DNA of 49,446 bases from Clostridia bacterium (GTDB lineage: Bacteria; Bacillota; Clostridia; Lutisporales; Lutisporaceae), in NCBI GenBank assembly GCA_029256325.1, contig JAQSYD010000028.1, forward strand, positions 1-49,446, read 5' to 3'. Made by a program: the position numbers and the translations under genes. Positions 33,356 through 42,040 of the stretch are shown in pieces. Under the pieces are notes generated by a model. It worked only from the letters and a program-made list of their open reading frames with translations. It searched no databases and was not told where the DNA came from. The first letter of the stretch is position 1. The number at the start of each line of letters is the position of its first letter.

Positions 33356-33967
33356 CTACATAATTCTTTTTAAAATATCATGAAAATGATAGTATATAAA
33401 TCGCTGGATAAGCCTACCCATCTTTAACTCATCTTCACAGTGCTTCATAATGTATTTCATTCCTTCAATGATGTTCGTAGCAAGAACATGAACAAAAAAG
33501 TCATCCTCTTCATTTACTGAATCATTTTTCTTGAGCCAAGGAAAAATATTTTGGTTGAACTTATTCACCAGAAGGGTGGTAATTTCTTGTAACCCTTCCT
33601 CAAATCTGGTTCCCTCACTGCCTTCCATCAAAATTAAAAGCTCAGCCCGATGTGCTCGCTTGATGGCAATCAGCTGATTAGCAATATATTCTATAAACCT
33701 ATGCCCCTCTTCAGGGTGGTTTAAATCCAGATTTTCTGCTTCAGTTAACGCAACAATCTTATGGTAAGCAGGACTTATTACGTCATAAAATAAATCCTCT
33801 TTACTTTTAAAATATCGATATAAATTGCCTACCGTCATTCCCCCTCTTTCTGCAATACTTCGCATAGAAGCTTCCCTAAAACCTTTTTCATAAAACTCTA
33901 CCAGAGCAGCTTGATGAATCGTTTTTCTAACTTCTTCCTTTAATACTTGCATATAATAAACACCCAT
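33356..33967 (-). CDS. TetR-family regulator of the RND operon
   Basis: 203 residues (198 if the ATG at 33952 is used; neither start has a strong RBS). The N-terminal helix-turn-helix reads TIHQAALVEFYEKGFREASMR, GGMTVGNLYRYFKSKEDLFYDV; the C-terminal ligand domain is helical. It is the first gene of the tetR-adaptor-RND operon, separated from the adaptor gene by about 30 bases, so it is likely to regulate it. No clear operator dyad was found in its upstream spacer. Confidence 0.88.
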   Translation of the reverse strand: MGVYYMQVLKEEVRKTIHQAALVEFYEKGFREASMRSIAERGGMTVGNLYRYFKSKEDLFYDVISPAYHKIVALTEAENLDLNHPEEGHRFIEYIANQLIAIKRAHRAELLILMEGSEGTRFEEGLQEITTLLVNKFNQNIFPWLKKNDSVNEEDDFFVHVLATNIIEGMKYIMKHCEDELKMGRLIQRFIYYHFHDILKRIM

Positions 33968-34039
33968 TCATTATTAATTTTATTCTAATTCTAAGCTCTT
34001 TTATTCATGTTGTCAATAAAATACCCATGATATAAAAAT

Positions 34040-34067
34040 GTCACCCAAAACAACTTTTTTGGGTGAC
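34040..34067 (-). terminator. Intrinsic terminator of the ABC exporter operon
   Basis: GTCACCCAAAA (34040-34050) and its complement ending at 34067 form an 11-base stem with a short loop. On the minus strand ATTTTTAT follows. It is downstream of the ABC ATPase gene. Confidence 0.7.
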
Positions 34068-34093
34068 TTCCTATTGTTAAATACTTATTCAAT

Positions 34094-34120
34094 AACCTGA
34101 TACTTTGGTGCCTGGCACCA
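34094..34120. repeat. REP-like palindrome, copy 3
   Basis: GGTGCCTGGCACC (34107-34119) is preceded by CCTGATACTTT, matching the CCTGAT tag of the copies beside the RAYT gene 29 kb away. It lies 4 bases after the stop codon of the ABC ATPase gene. Confidence 0.75.
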
Positions 34121-34123
34121 ACT

Positions 34124-34852
34124 CTATGCTGTTAATTGAAATCCTTTTAGCCATTCATTCAGTTCACTTTCCCGGTCTGCACCCACTGAGAATTCCTTAC
34201 AAGCTGCAATCTGTCCATCTCTGATATAAAGTACCTTCTTTGCTTTGGCAGCAACACGGGGGTCATGGGTAACGGTCATGATGGTCATTCCCTCTCGATT
34301 CAAGTCCTCCAGAATCGACAATACCTGATCTGTAGCACCTGAATTCAGCGCTCCTGTCGGTTCATCCAAAAATAGAATTTCAGGGTTATTAATCATGGCC
34401 CGGCAAATAGAAGCCCGTTGTAATTGTCCTCCGGATACTTCCCGGATATCACGCTCCTCAATTCCTTCAATTTCCATCCTCTTCATTAATCCTGATGCAC
34501 GCTTTCTTATGTCATCTGCCGATTCTTTTTTGGCTACTAGACCTGGCAGTGTAATATTATCAAATATAGAAAGATTCTTTAACATCTGTGCATTCTGGAA
34601 TACAAATCCCATTTTGTTCAGCCGGAATCCGGATAAATCCTCCTCCTTCATTTCAGATATGTTTATTTCTTCAAACAATACCTTTCCGGAACTCAAGCTA
34701 TCCATTCCACTGATACTGTAAAGAAGCGTTGACTTACCGGAACCCGATGGTCCCATAACCGCTATGAAATCTCCCTTTTTGATTTCAAAAGATATGTCAT
34801 GCAATATCTGTGTATTTTTAAATGATTTACTGATTTGTTCTACCTTTATCAT
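34124..34852 (-). CDS. ABC transporter ATP-binding protein, MacB/LolD type
   Basis: 242 residues: Walker A GPSGSGKST, signature VSGGQLQRASICRAM, Walker B ILFLDEPTGALNS, switch His in MTVTHDPRVA. The Q-loop neighbourhood (GFVFQNAQML) and LNSGATDQV fit the MacB/LolD/BceA group that works with FtsX-type permeases such as the one encoded just upstream. RBS AAGGAG. Such pairs often give resistance to antimicrobial peptides, but no sensor kinase is present here; a TetR is the regulator. Confidence 0.93.
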   Translation of the reverse strand: MIKVEQISKSFKNTQILHDISFEIKKGDFIAVMGPSGSGKSTLLYSISGMDSLSSGKVLFEEINISEMKEEDLSGFRLNKMGFVFQNAQMLKNLSIFDNITLPGLVAKKESADDIRKRASGLMKRMEIEGIEERDIREVSGGQLQRASICRAMINNPEILFLDEPTGALNSGATDQVLSILEDLNREGMTIMTVTHDPRVAAKAKKVLYIRDGQIAACKEFSVGADRESELNEWLKGFQLTA

Positions 34853-34863
34853 AATTCTACTCC

Positions 34864-37194
34864 TTATTCCCTTATTTGATCTCTGATATGATAATTTCTG
34901 ACCACTTTGCTTCCTACAATCACAGTAATGAAGACCACAAGCAGCTGCGCTGTCGGGTAAAGCATATAGGCCGTAAACGGTTCAACCAGCATCGTTATTT
35001 TTGATGCACCCATAGAAGATAGCATCCACCCGAAAACAGCTTCTCCCAATGAGTTCGCCAGAAGCGTTCCCATAAGGATTGCCACGAATTGAATCATAAG
35101 AATCCGTATTCCGAATTGGATCCTGATGTCCCGGTTTGAAAAGCCAATTGCTTTCTTGACTGCGATTGCACTGTGTTCTCTTGCCGTTATAAGCTGTAAA
35201 ATCATCACGGTTATTAATATGATTAACAGCAATGAAATCGCAATGGCTGCACCTTCCACCAAACTCATATTATCCGTAATACCGCCAAGGGTCTGAGAAA
35301 CGAATTCACTGATTGGCGTTATTTTGCTGTCTGTTAAAATATTTCTCAATTCCTGTGTCTTTTCCGCAATATTGACTCCGTCCCTGACATCTAAATAAAT
35401 AATATAGACCTCCACGTCATTTTCGTCAAAATCAATGGCTGCTTTTGCAGTCTTGCCACCGTAAGTAATATCCTGATAAATACCGCTGATGGTAAATAAA
35501 AGCTCTTCTCCCAGATAGGTAACCCTCAGGGAATCCCCAACTTCTTTTCCTAATTCCGAAGCGTTCAGATAAGACAGCGCCATTTCATTGCTGTCATCCG
35601 GTGCGCTTCCCTCAAGATATTCCAATGGGAAAACTGATTCATCGCCATTTTGCACACGGATGTATTCCCATTCTCCAGCCTCATTCTGTAGCTGTACATA
35701 ACCATTCCGGTAAATTGAATACTTCTCAATTTGAGAATCCTTCTCCAGATAGGAAATAGCGGTGTCTCTTTGTTCTGACAGCTTCTCGCTGTACTGGATA
35801 TCAATACGAATATCACTTTCTCCTACCCCCATATAAGTAATGAAGGATGGGTTTTCAACTGTATTCTTCATATTCATGGGAAGCAGAATTAAGAATGATG
35901 AAAATGCAAATACCAAAAAGATAAGTGTGTACTCCTTCCACTTACATTTCAATTCCCCCAATGCGATGCTGAGATTGCGATATTTTAGGCCTGTGGAGGG
36001 TAAAGAATAGTGACCTTCTTTTTTAATTTTCTCTTCTCCTCGCATCAGTTCCACAACCGTACTTTTGAGATTTTTCCGAATGATTCTGCGACATCCACTC
36101 ATTACAATCAAGCTGAGCAGAACTACGCCAATGAAAGGCAATACCCATTTCATCCACACCTCGTTGCCATATCCGCAGTACATAACAACAGAGGATGAAA
36201 AGAAATCTCCAAAGGGAATAGCTGCCACATAACCGATCACTCCCGCTGTCAGCACAAGCAACCTATATTTCATCTGATATAACTTCTCTATTGCTTTTCC
36301 CGGAAATCCAATTGCTTTCATCTCACCGATGGTATAATTCTCTTCTGCCATGGTTGCCCGAATAATATAGGATAAACACAAGACTGCTATCATAATTAAA
36401 AGAATACTGATGGCAATGATTATGAATGCAACCAAACCATAAGAAAGATTATTCAGCATAGCCAGAAGGCTGCCTGTTACACCAACACCATTGGAGGGCA
36501 TGCCCCCATCCATATAATCCTTCTCCAAAACCGCTGTAGAGGTATCCTCCTCTAACAGAAATTCAAAACTGTATTCCCATTCTCCCATGTAAGAACTTAT
36601 TTCATCAAGATCTGACTGACTAATCAAAAAGCGCTTTGAAGATGCGAGTGCCGCGTTCATCTGAGCGTCGCGAATAATTGTGGATACCGTCAGCTCCTTA
36701 CGATAATCACCTTGGTGCAAAGTAATTACATCTCCAACCTGAATACCCAACTCTTCCACATAATAAACGGGAACCCCGATTTCCCCATCCTGTACGACGG
36801 CAATTTCATTATCCATATTTAACAGGAGGTCAAATCCTTCATTTTGAATAACGAAACCGTTATCCATCAGACACTTTTCCAGCGTTTCACCCTGATAAAC
36901 AATATTAGCATTGTTGATATTAAGCATCTTGACTATCAGCGAATCCTTAATATAATCATGGTCTTTCACAAAGCTCTCAAAGACTTTCTCATCATAAGCT
37001 CCCTTATGCATCTGCAGGTATTGAGGCGGTACAGCCAATTCATTTAATCCGTTCAGTGAAGATAGCATTGTACCTGCCACCCTTAAACCGCCTGCCATCA
37101 AAAGGGTCGAGAGTATTAAAAATACCGCTAGGGCAGTTGTGATAGCCCGATTTCTCTTAAAGTCCCTCCGGACAAGATTCAGCAATAGATTCAT
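34864..37194 (-). CDS. ABC transporter permease with two FtsX domains
   Basis: 776 residues. An N-terminal helix (AITTALAVFLILSTLLMAGG) is followed by an extracellular domain, then FtsX membrane domains at about 245-365 and 640-770, with a central helix (YTLIFLVFAFSSFLILLPM) and a second extracellular region between. This is the double-FtsX layout of MacB/YtrF/BceB-like exporters. The ATPase starts 11 bases later. Preceded by GGAGG and, 60-80 bases upstream, a TetR operator identical in core to the one before the tetR gene. Confidence 0.9.
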   Translation of the reverse strand: MNLLLNLVRRDFKRNRAITTALAVFLILSTLLMAGGLRVAGTMLSSLNGLNELAVPPQYLQMHKGAYDEKVFESFVKDHDYIKDSLIVKMLNINNANIVYQGETLEKCLMDNGFVIQNEGFDLLLNMDNEIAVVQDGEIGVPVYYVEELGIQVGDVITLHQGDYRKELTVSTIIRDAQMNAALASSKRFLISQSDLDEISSYMGEWEYSFEFLLEEDTSTAVLEKDYMDGGMPSNGVGVTGSLLAMLNNLSYGLVAFIIIAISILLIMIAVLCLSYIIRATMAEENYTIGEMKAIGFPGKAIEKLYQMKYRLLVLTAGVIGYVAAIPFGDFFSSSVVMYCGYGNEVWMKWVLPFIGVVLLSLIVMSGCRRIIRKNLKSTVVELMRGEEKIKKEGHYSLPSTGLKYRNLSIALGELKCKWKEYTLIFLVFAFSSFLILLPMNMKNTVENPSFITYMGVGESDIRIDIQYSEKLSEQRDTAISYLEKDSQIEKYSIYRNGYVQLQNEAGEWEYIRVQNGDESVFPLEYLEGSAPDDSNEMALSYLNASELGKEVGDSLRVTYLGEELLFTISGIYQDITYGGKTAKAAIDFDENDVEVYIIYLDVRDGVNIAEKTQELRNILTDSKITPISEFVSQTLGGITDNMSLVEGAAIAISLLLIILITVMILQLITAREHSAIAVKKAIGFSNRDIRIQFGIRILMIQFVAILMGTLLANSLGEAVFGWMLSSMGASKITMLVEPFTAYMLYPTAQLLVVFITVIVGSKVVRNYHIRDQIRE

Positions 37195-37256
37195 TATTAT
37201 CCTCCTATACTATATAAGCCTTTATAATATTCATGTCTATAAATATATATATTTTT

Positions 37257-37275
37257 AATCGACCATCGGTCGATT
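37257..37275. promoter_or_regulatory. TetR operator before the ABC exporter
   Basis: AATCGACCATCGGTCGATT, with 8-base arms and a 3-base centre. The core TCGACC-N3-GGTCGA recurs at 37987-38001. Confidence 0.85.
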
Positions 37276-37306
37276 GTGGTAAAAAATTTTTAAATGATTC
37301 CTTTAT

Positions 37307-37939
37307 CTATGACAACTGTCCAAACATCCCCATGAGCTCTTTGAGTTGCCCTTCTTTTGTCCCCAGCATTCTCTCTACATTACACAAGAATGCCTGTATT
37401 TTCCTTGGATAATCCTCCATTTTCCATTCAAAAACATCGCAATCAAACATCATATGTCCCAATAGTAAAATAGATTCTATACACTCTGTCGGATACTCCA
37501 TTTGGAAAATAGCCTGATCCACGCCTTCTAAAACTGGTTCTTGCAAAATCGGTGTCATACGTTTAAGCATTTCCCTTAAGTATAACCGTTCCAGCTTTGC
37601 ATTCTCAACCTTATGAAGTTCTTCCTTTATCTCATCCGATCCTTCAAACTCCGGAGCTTGCGCCATTATCGCCATCATAATACGACTCACCAAAGGAATT
37701 GACTTATCCTTTAGAATCATCTCTGCCCTCCTTGCTCCTTCTTCCACGATATCAAGAATGATTGCCTCCAGTACTTCTTCCTTGGAAGCAAAATAATAAT
37801 AAAAGGTGCCTTTGGCTATATCTACAATCTTTAGGATATCGTTAACAGAAGTCTGTTCATAGCCTTTCTTTACGAATAATTCTCGCGCTGCAACCAGAAT
37901 TTCTCGTCTTCGTACTTCGCCTTCTTTGACAGTCTTCAT
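37307..37939 (-). CDS. TetR-family regulator of the ABC exporter
   Basis: About 210 residues. The helix-turn-helix reads REILVAARELFVKKGYEQTS, VDIAKGTFYYYFASKEEVLEA; a helical ligand domain follows. ATG 37939 lies 6 bases after GGAG; the ATG at 37951 is weaker. It sits just upstream of the permease-ATPase pair, and the same dyad, TCGACC-N3-GGTCGA, occurs both before this gene and before the permease, so it probably represses itself and the exporter. Confidence 0.9.
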   Translation of the reverse strand: MKTVKEGEVRRREILVAARELFVKKGYEQTSVNDILKIVDIAKGTFYYYFASKEEVLEAIILDIVEEGARRAEMILKDKSIPLVSRIMMAIMAQAPEFEGSDEIKEELHKVENAKLERLYLREMLKRMTPILQEPVLEGVDQAIFQMEYPTECIESILLLGHMMFDCDVFEWKMEDYPRKIQAFLCNVERMLGTKEGQLKELMGMFGQLS

Positions 37940-37986
37940 ATCATTCTCCATTTCTTATAACTATTTTCAGCTTATACTTAGCATTC

Positions 37987-38001
37987 TCGACCGTCGGTCG
38001 A
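37987..38001. promoter_or_regulatory. TetR operator before the tetR gene
   Basis: TCGACCGTCGGTCGA, perfect 6-base arms around a 3-base centre, 48 bases upstream of the tetR start. It matches the operator at 37257. Confidence 0.85.
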
Positions 38002-38155
38002 TAGATTAATAATAATCCTGTTAGAAAAAAATGTCAAGTCTTTTTTTGAAATAATTGGTATATTTTTATATCGCTTTTTTGTCGAATCTAAAACAACGTC
38101 ACAGTTTGAGTATAAATAAGCCGAAAACGATCTCAGATACCCGCTAAAATAAAGG

Positions 38156-38197
38156 CAGCCCTTGAAAATGCAGTAAGCAATCCATTTTCAAGGGCTG
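38156..38197. terminator. Intrinsic terminator
   Basis: CAGCCCTTGAAAATG (38156-38170) and CATTTTCAAGGGCTG (38183-38197) form a perfect 15-base stem with a 12-base loop. T-rich sequence follows on both strands. It ends the GTPase-NYN gene from the right. Confidence 0.8.
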
Positions 38198-38308
38198 TTT
38201 CATTTATTGCTTTTCTGTTAATGCTAACATCTCTCAATGGATGATGAATTCAAATCAACATATAAACTAAGCTCCATATAATAACTGGAACTCTTTAGCA
38301 TCTGGCAT

Positions 38309-40960
38309 CTACTTTATTTCTTCTTCTTTAAAGAGTTCATTCATCTGTTGTTTGGTTTCAACAGATAATGCATCCTTTAGATAATTAAGCTCCACTGCTT
38401 GTTTTTCTTGATATGTCTGAATGACTGTTTCATTTGTTCTTTCAATTTCTTCCTTCAGCTCTCTGGCGGACAATACGAAACAGCCTGATCCCCTGATAAT
38501 TATCTGCTGCAAACCATCTGACGTTGCAACAGTTATATTATATTTTTTTTGGTTATCATGGGCAAACTTTTCAATATAATGGTCTGCTGTCTGTGCCTCT
38601 CTGGTATATACCACATGGAGGTTATCGTAGTCTATTATTTCCTCATGATGCCGCTGAACACGATAGGCATCAAATACTGCGATAATTTTACATTCTCGAA
38701 CACCTTGATATTTACTGAGATAATCAAGCAACTTTGATCTCGCACTGTCCAAATTATCCTCTGCAATTTCTTTAAGTTCAGGCCACGCGAAGATAATATT
38801 ATAGCCATCTACAAGAAGATATTCTTCTTTTGTTTCTTTTGCTTCACTTATATAGGCAGTCGGTTTATAATAGCTTTCGGGAGCTGTTCTTCGTTTTTGC
38901 CAAAGGGTCTTTTTCCCTTGATTTGCATAGTAGGTTTGATTAAGGATCCTGTCAGTTTCTTCTGGATCAATCCATCGCTCTCCTGAATATGAAGTCATAT
39001 TTTCCGCTGCTTCCTTAAATAAAGCATCTTTTTTTTGAAAACAGCTTTCTACATGCATATAGTCCTTTACTTCATTCCAATTAACCAAGAAGCTGGAGCC
39101 GTTTGCACAAAATACAGACTCCGCTGGATTTGCCATGTCCCTTTCATAATTATATCCAACCATTTCTATGACCTCTTCAGTATTATGACAGGGTTCATAC
39201 CCCTTCAAGCTGCAAAAAAGCCTTCCTTGACCTTTGGTATAGGCCGTCACATCTTTCTGATAGTTTCTCATTATAGCAACTGGGGCTTTTCCTACAAGAA
39301 CTGCTATTTCACTTTCTATATGCGAAATTTGGCAAGTTCCATGCATTTTCTCAATGTCCGTCATAGCGCGGCCTACCATTTTCTCAGGCAGCTCTAGATG
39401 AAAAGCATAATATGGTTCTAATAAAATAGATTCTGCTTCCTTTAAGCCTTGACGTACTGCACGATAGGTAGCCTCTCTAAAATCGCCGCCTTGAGTATGT
39501 TTATTATGTGCTCGGCCTGACACTAAAGTAATTTTCATGTCTGTAATCGCTGACCCTGTGAGGACTCCTTTATGGAGCTTTTCTTCCAGATGAGATAAAA
39601 TTAGTCTTTGCCAGCTTTTACCCAGCACATCTTCACTGCATTCTATCTCAAACTGTAGACCGCTTCCCTGCTCCCCCGGTTCCATTAACAGGTGAACCTC
39701 CGCATAATGCCGTAAGGGTTCAAAGTGTCCTACCCCTTCTACAACATTTGCAATGGTCTCTTTATAAACAATCTTGCCACAATCAAATGACACCTGGATA
39801 CCAAATCGGCTTTGTATAAGACTTTGCAGTACTTCGGTTTGAACTTCGCCCATAATCTGTACCTGGATTTCCTTCAGCTGCTCATCCCAGACAATATGAA
39901 GTTCGGGGTCCTCCTCCTCGATCATGCGCAGCTTAGGCATCATCACTCTTGGGTCACAGCCTTCAGGAAGTAAAATTTGGTAGGACAATACAGGCTCCAA
40001 TACAGGTATATTTGTAGCTTCCTCTCTCCCCAAACCTTCTCCCGGTTTTGTTTGACTAAGTCCTGTTACAGCACATACAGAGCCCGCTTCTATCTCATTC
40101 ACAGCTTCGAATTTCTGTCCTGAATAGATTCTAATCTGATTTACCTTTTCTTCCCAAGATTCATTCTTTAAGACATCTCTTACCCTAAGTCTTCCACCGG
40201 TAATCTTCAGATAGGTAAGGCGGTTCCCTTGTTCGTCCCTGCCGATTTTGAATATTCTAGCACCAAATTCTTCCGAATAGGAAGGTATTTCTGCATACAT
40301 CACGATACCCTGAATAAACTCCTCAACACCTTCCAATTTCAAAGCTGAACCGAAAAAACATGGAAATAACTTACGTTCACTGATCGCTTCCTTAATCTGT
40401 GGGATTTGGATATATCCTGTTTGCAAATAGGCTTCCATAAGTGTTTCATCACACATGGCCAATTGGTCCTTAAAGCCGTCTGTCTCGTCTTGTCCAAATT
40501 CAATACATCCTTCACCCAGCTGTTTCTTTAGTTCATTCATGATTCTTCCTTTATCAGTCCCATTTTGATCCATTTTATTAATAAATAAAAAAACTGGTAT
40601 CTGATATATGGAAAGCAGCCGCCATAAGGTCTTAGTGTGTCCCTGCACGCCATCTACTCCGTTTATCACCAAAATGGCATAATCCAGCACCTGCAGAGTT
40701 CTCTCCATTTCTGTTGAAAAATCCACATGCCCCGGGGTATCTAATAAGGTAATCTGTGTATCTGCCACTTCAAGCATAGCCTGCTTCGAAAAAATAGTAA
40801 TCCCTCTTGCTCTTTCAAGCTCATAGTTATCCAAATAGGCGTCTCTATTGTCCACCCTTCCCATCTTTCTAATTTTACCGCTTAAATATAACAAACTCTC
40901 TGATAATGTTGTCTTACCTGCATCTACATGTGCTAATATTCCAATGACCAATTTTTTCAT
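38309..40960 (-). CDS. EF-G/TetM-like translation GTPase fused to a NYN (YacP/Rae1-type) ribonuclease domain
   Basis: 883 residues. Residues 1-650 are a ribosome-binding GTPase of the EF-G/TetM group: G1 AHVDAGKTT, switch I RGIT, G3 DTPGH, G4 NKMD, G5 SAL, then EF-G domains II-V. After a linker, residues 712-835 form a NYN/PIN domain (YLLVDGYNIIFAWPEL, IIAVFDAYRV, ADHYIEKFA, ATSDGLQQ) with the acidic residues of YacP/Rae1. Known: TetM-type proteins bind the ribosomal A-site region and Rae1 cleaves mRNA at the A site. The fusion suggests one protein that docks on ribosomes and cuts mRNA, or a dormant/rescue factor; tetracycline resistance is possible but unproven. RBS GAAGGA is 11 bases from the ATG. 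Confidence 0.9.
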   Translation of the reverse strand: MKKLVIGILAHVDAGKTTLSESLLYLSGKIRKMGRVDNRDAYLDNYELERARGITIFSKQAMLEVADTQITLLDTPGHVDFSTEMERTLQVLDYAILVINGVDGVQGHTKTLWRLLSIYQIPVFLFINKMDQNGTDKGRIMNELKKQLGEGCIEFGQDETDGFKDQLAMCDETLMEAYLQTGYIQIPQIKEAISERKLFPCFFGSALKLEGVEEFIQGIVMYAEIPSYSEEFGARIFKIGRDEQGNRLTYLKITGGRLRVRDVLKNESWEEKVNQIRIYSGQKFEAVNEIEAGSVCAVTGLSQTKPGEGLGREEATNIPVLEPVLSYQILLPEGCDPRVMMPKLRMIEEEDPELHIVWDEQLKEIQVQIMGEVQTEVLQSLIQSRFGIQVSFDCGKIVYKETIANVVEGVGHFEPLRHYAEVHLLMEPGEQGSGLQFEIECSEDVLGKSWQRLILSHLEEKLHKGVLTGSAITDMKITLVSGRAHNKHTQGGDFREATYRAVRQGLKEAESILLEPYYAFHLELPEKMVGRAMTDIEKMHGTCQISHIESEIAVLVGKAPVAIMRNYQKDVTAYTKGQGRLFCSLKGYEPCHNTEEVIEMVGYNYERDMANPAESVFCANGSSFLVNWNEVKDYMHVESCFQKKDALFKEAAENMTSYSGERWIDPEETDRILNQTYYANQGKKTLWQKRRTAPESYYKPTAYISEAKETKEEYLLVDGYNIIFAWPELKEIAEDNLDSARSKLLDYLSKYQGVRECKIIAVFDAYRVQRHHEEIIDYDNLHVVYTREAQTADHYIEKFAHDNQKKYNITVATSDGLQQIIIRGSGCFVLSARELKEEIERTNETVIQTYQEKQAVELNYLKDALSVETKQQMNELFKEEEIK

Positions 40961-41238
40961 AATCTATTTAATCCTTCGCTATTTATCAATATATATGTAT
41001 ATATATATAATACCAGTAAGTGTGAAATCTAACAAATTGCATGTTATTCCATGACAGCCATCAAGCAGATTGCAATTATTATTTATCATTACCTGCTCCT
41101 CTGGCTTTGATTCGTAACCATTGGTCGTGGAATTCTACGAATCATTCTTTTCTACGATGATTATACGACTTTATAGTTTAAGAAGCTTTTAACTTCTTAA
41201 ATAACAACATATTTTTATCATATATTAATAATAATTTA
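40961..41238. other. Divergent spacer, no gene seen
   Basis: Between the GTPase-NYN gene and the DUF2975 gene. It holds an (AT)n tract near 40989-41010, in the likely promoter region of the GTPase gene, and an 8-base inverted repeat GATTCGTA/TACGAATC (41109-41116 and 41136-41143). No coding potential is evident. Confidence 0.4.
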
Positions 41239-41267
41239 TTGACATTCGATAAATACTAAAATATAAT
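41239..41267 (+). promoter_or_regulatory. Consensus promoter of the DUF2975-XRE pair
   Basis: TTGACA (41239-41244), a 17-base spacer and TATAAT (41262-41267), 33 bases before the start codon. Confidence 0.85.
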
Positions 41268-41299
41268 TTATATAACAATAATTATGTGAGGTGCTTTTT

Positions 41300-41776
41300 A
41301 TGAAACGAGGAACAACAATATTTTTAAAAATGGCTGTTATACTTATAGGAATTCCAGTTCTTGTTTTGTGTATATTTGGGTTGCCTTGGTTAGCTAATAA
41401 TCCGGCAAATCCAGCTTATGCCCATATACTATATCCCATTGTAGTAGGTATGTATGCAACAGTAATACCGTTTTATATTGCGCTGTATCAGGCTTTTAGA
41501 CTTTTAGGTTATATTGACAAGAACGAAGCTTTCTCAAAATTATCTGTAAAGGCTTTAAAGAATATAAAGAAATGCGCAGTCACAATTAGTGTCTTATATG
41601 TTGTAATTATTCCATTCGTTTTTCTCCTAGCAGAGCTGGATGATGCCCCTGGTCTCATAATAATGGGAATGGTCCCTATCTTTGCTTCAATGGTAATCGC
41701 AGTCTTTGCGGCTGTTCTCCAAAGGCTTTTACAAGAAGCGATTGATATAAAATCAGAAAATGATTTAACAGTTTGA
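41300..41776 (+). CDS. DUF2975 membrane protein
   Basis: About 158 residues with four membrane helices (FLKMAVILIGIPVLVLCIFGL, LYPIVVGMYATVIPFYIALY, and two more in the C-terminal half). The layout and the FSKLSVKALKNIKKCA loop match DUF2975 proteins, which are regularly encoded directly before a small Cro/CI-type regulator, as here. ATG 41300 follows TGAGGTG; the in-frame GTG belongs to the RBS. The function of the family is not known. Confidence 0.85.
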   Translation: MKRGTTIFLKMAVILIGIPVLVLCIFGLPWLANNPANPAYAHILYPIVVGMYATVIPFYIALYQAFRLLGYIDKNEAFSKLSVKALKNIKKCAVTISVLYVVIIPFVFLLAELDDAPGLIIMGMVPIFASMVIAVFAAVLQRLLQEAIDIKSENDLTV

Positions 41777-41786
41777 GGTGAATAAT

Positions 41787-41999
41787 ATGTCAATTATAAT
41801 CAATATTGATGTGGTGCTGGCTAAAAGAAAAATGAGTGTAACAGAGCTGACAGAGAAGGTTGGAATCACGATGGCGAATCTTTCTATATTGAAAAATGGA
41901 AAGGCAAAAGCGATCAGGTTTTCAACCTTGGAGGCAATATGTAAAGCACTAGAATGTCAACCAGGTGATATTTTGGAATATAAAAGTGATATAAATTAA
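41787..41999 (+). CDS. Small XRE-family (Cro/CI, YozG-like) regulator
   Basis: About 70 residues that are almost only a helix-turn-helix: VDVVLAKRKMSVTELTEKVGITMANLSILKNGKAKAIRF in parts, then STLEAICKALECQPGDILEY, the standard signature of these short regulators. ATG 41787 is 6 bases after GAGGTG. It is paired with the DUF2975 gene, 10 bases upstream, and probably regulates the pair. Confidence 0.9.
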   Translation: MSIIINIDVVLAKRKMSVTELTEKVGITMANLSILKNGKAKAIRFSTLEAICKALECQPGDILEYKSDIN

Positions 42000-42040
42000 A
42001 GAATAACGTTTAAAACATCCTTGAAATTAAGAGGTGGATT

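Noticed and set aside
38296-38310. TAGCATCTGGCATCT after the GTPase-NYN gene as a degenerate REP copy
   Set aside because: Shares only the CTGGCA centre, is not palindromic and lacks the tag.
38309-40960. Simple tetracycline-resistance gene tet(M)-type call
   Set aside because: The C-terminal NYN domain and chromosomal setting without mobility genes make a plain resistance call unsafe.
40989-41012. AT dinucleotide run as a microsatellite or phase-variation tract
   Set aside because: Interrupted and short, and compatible with ordinary AT-rich promoter DNA.
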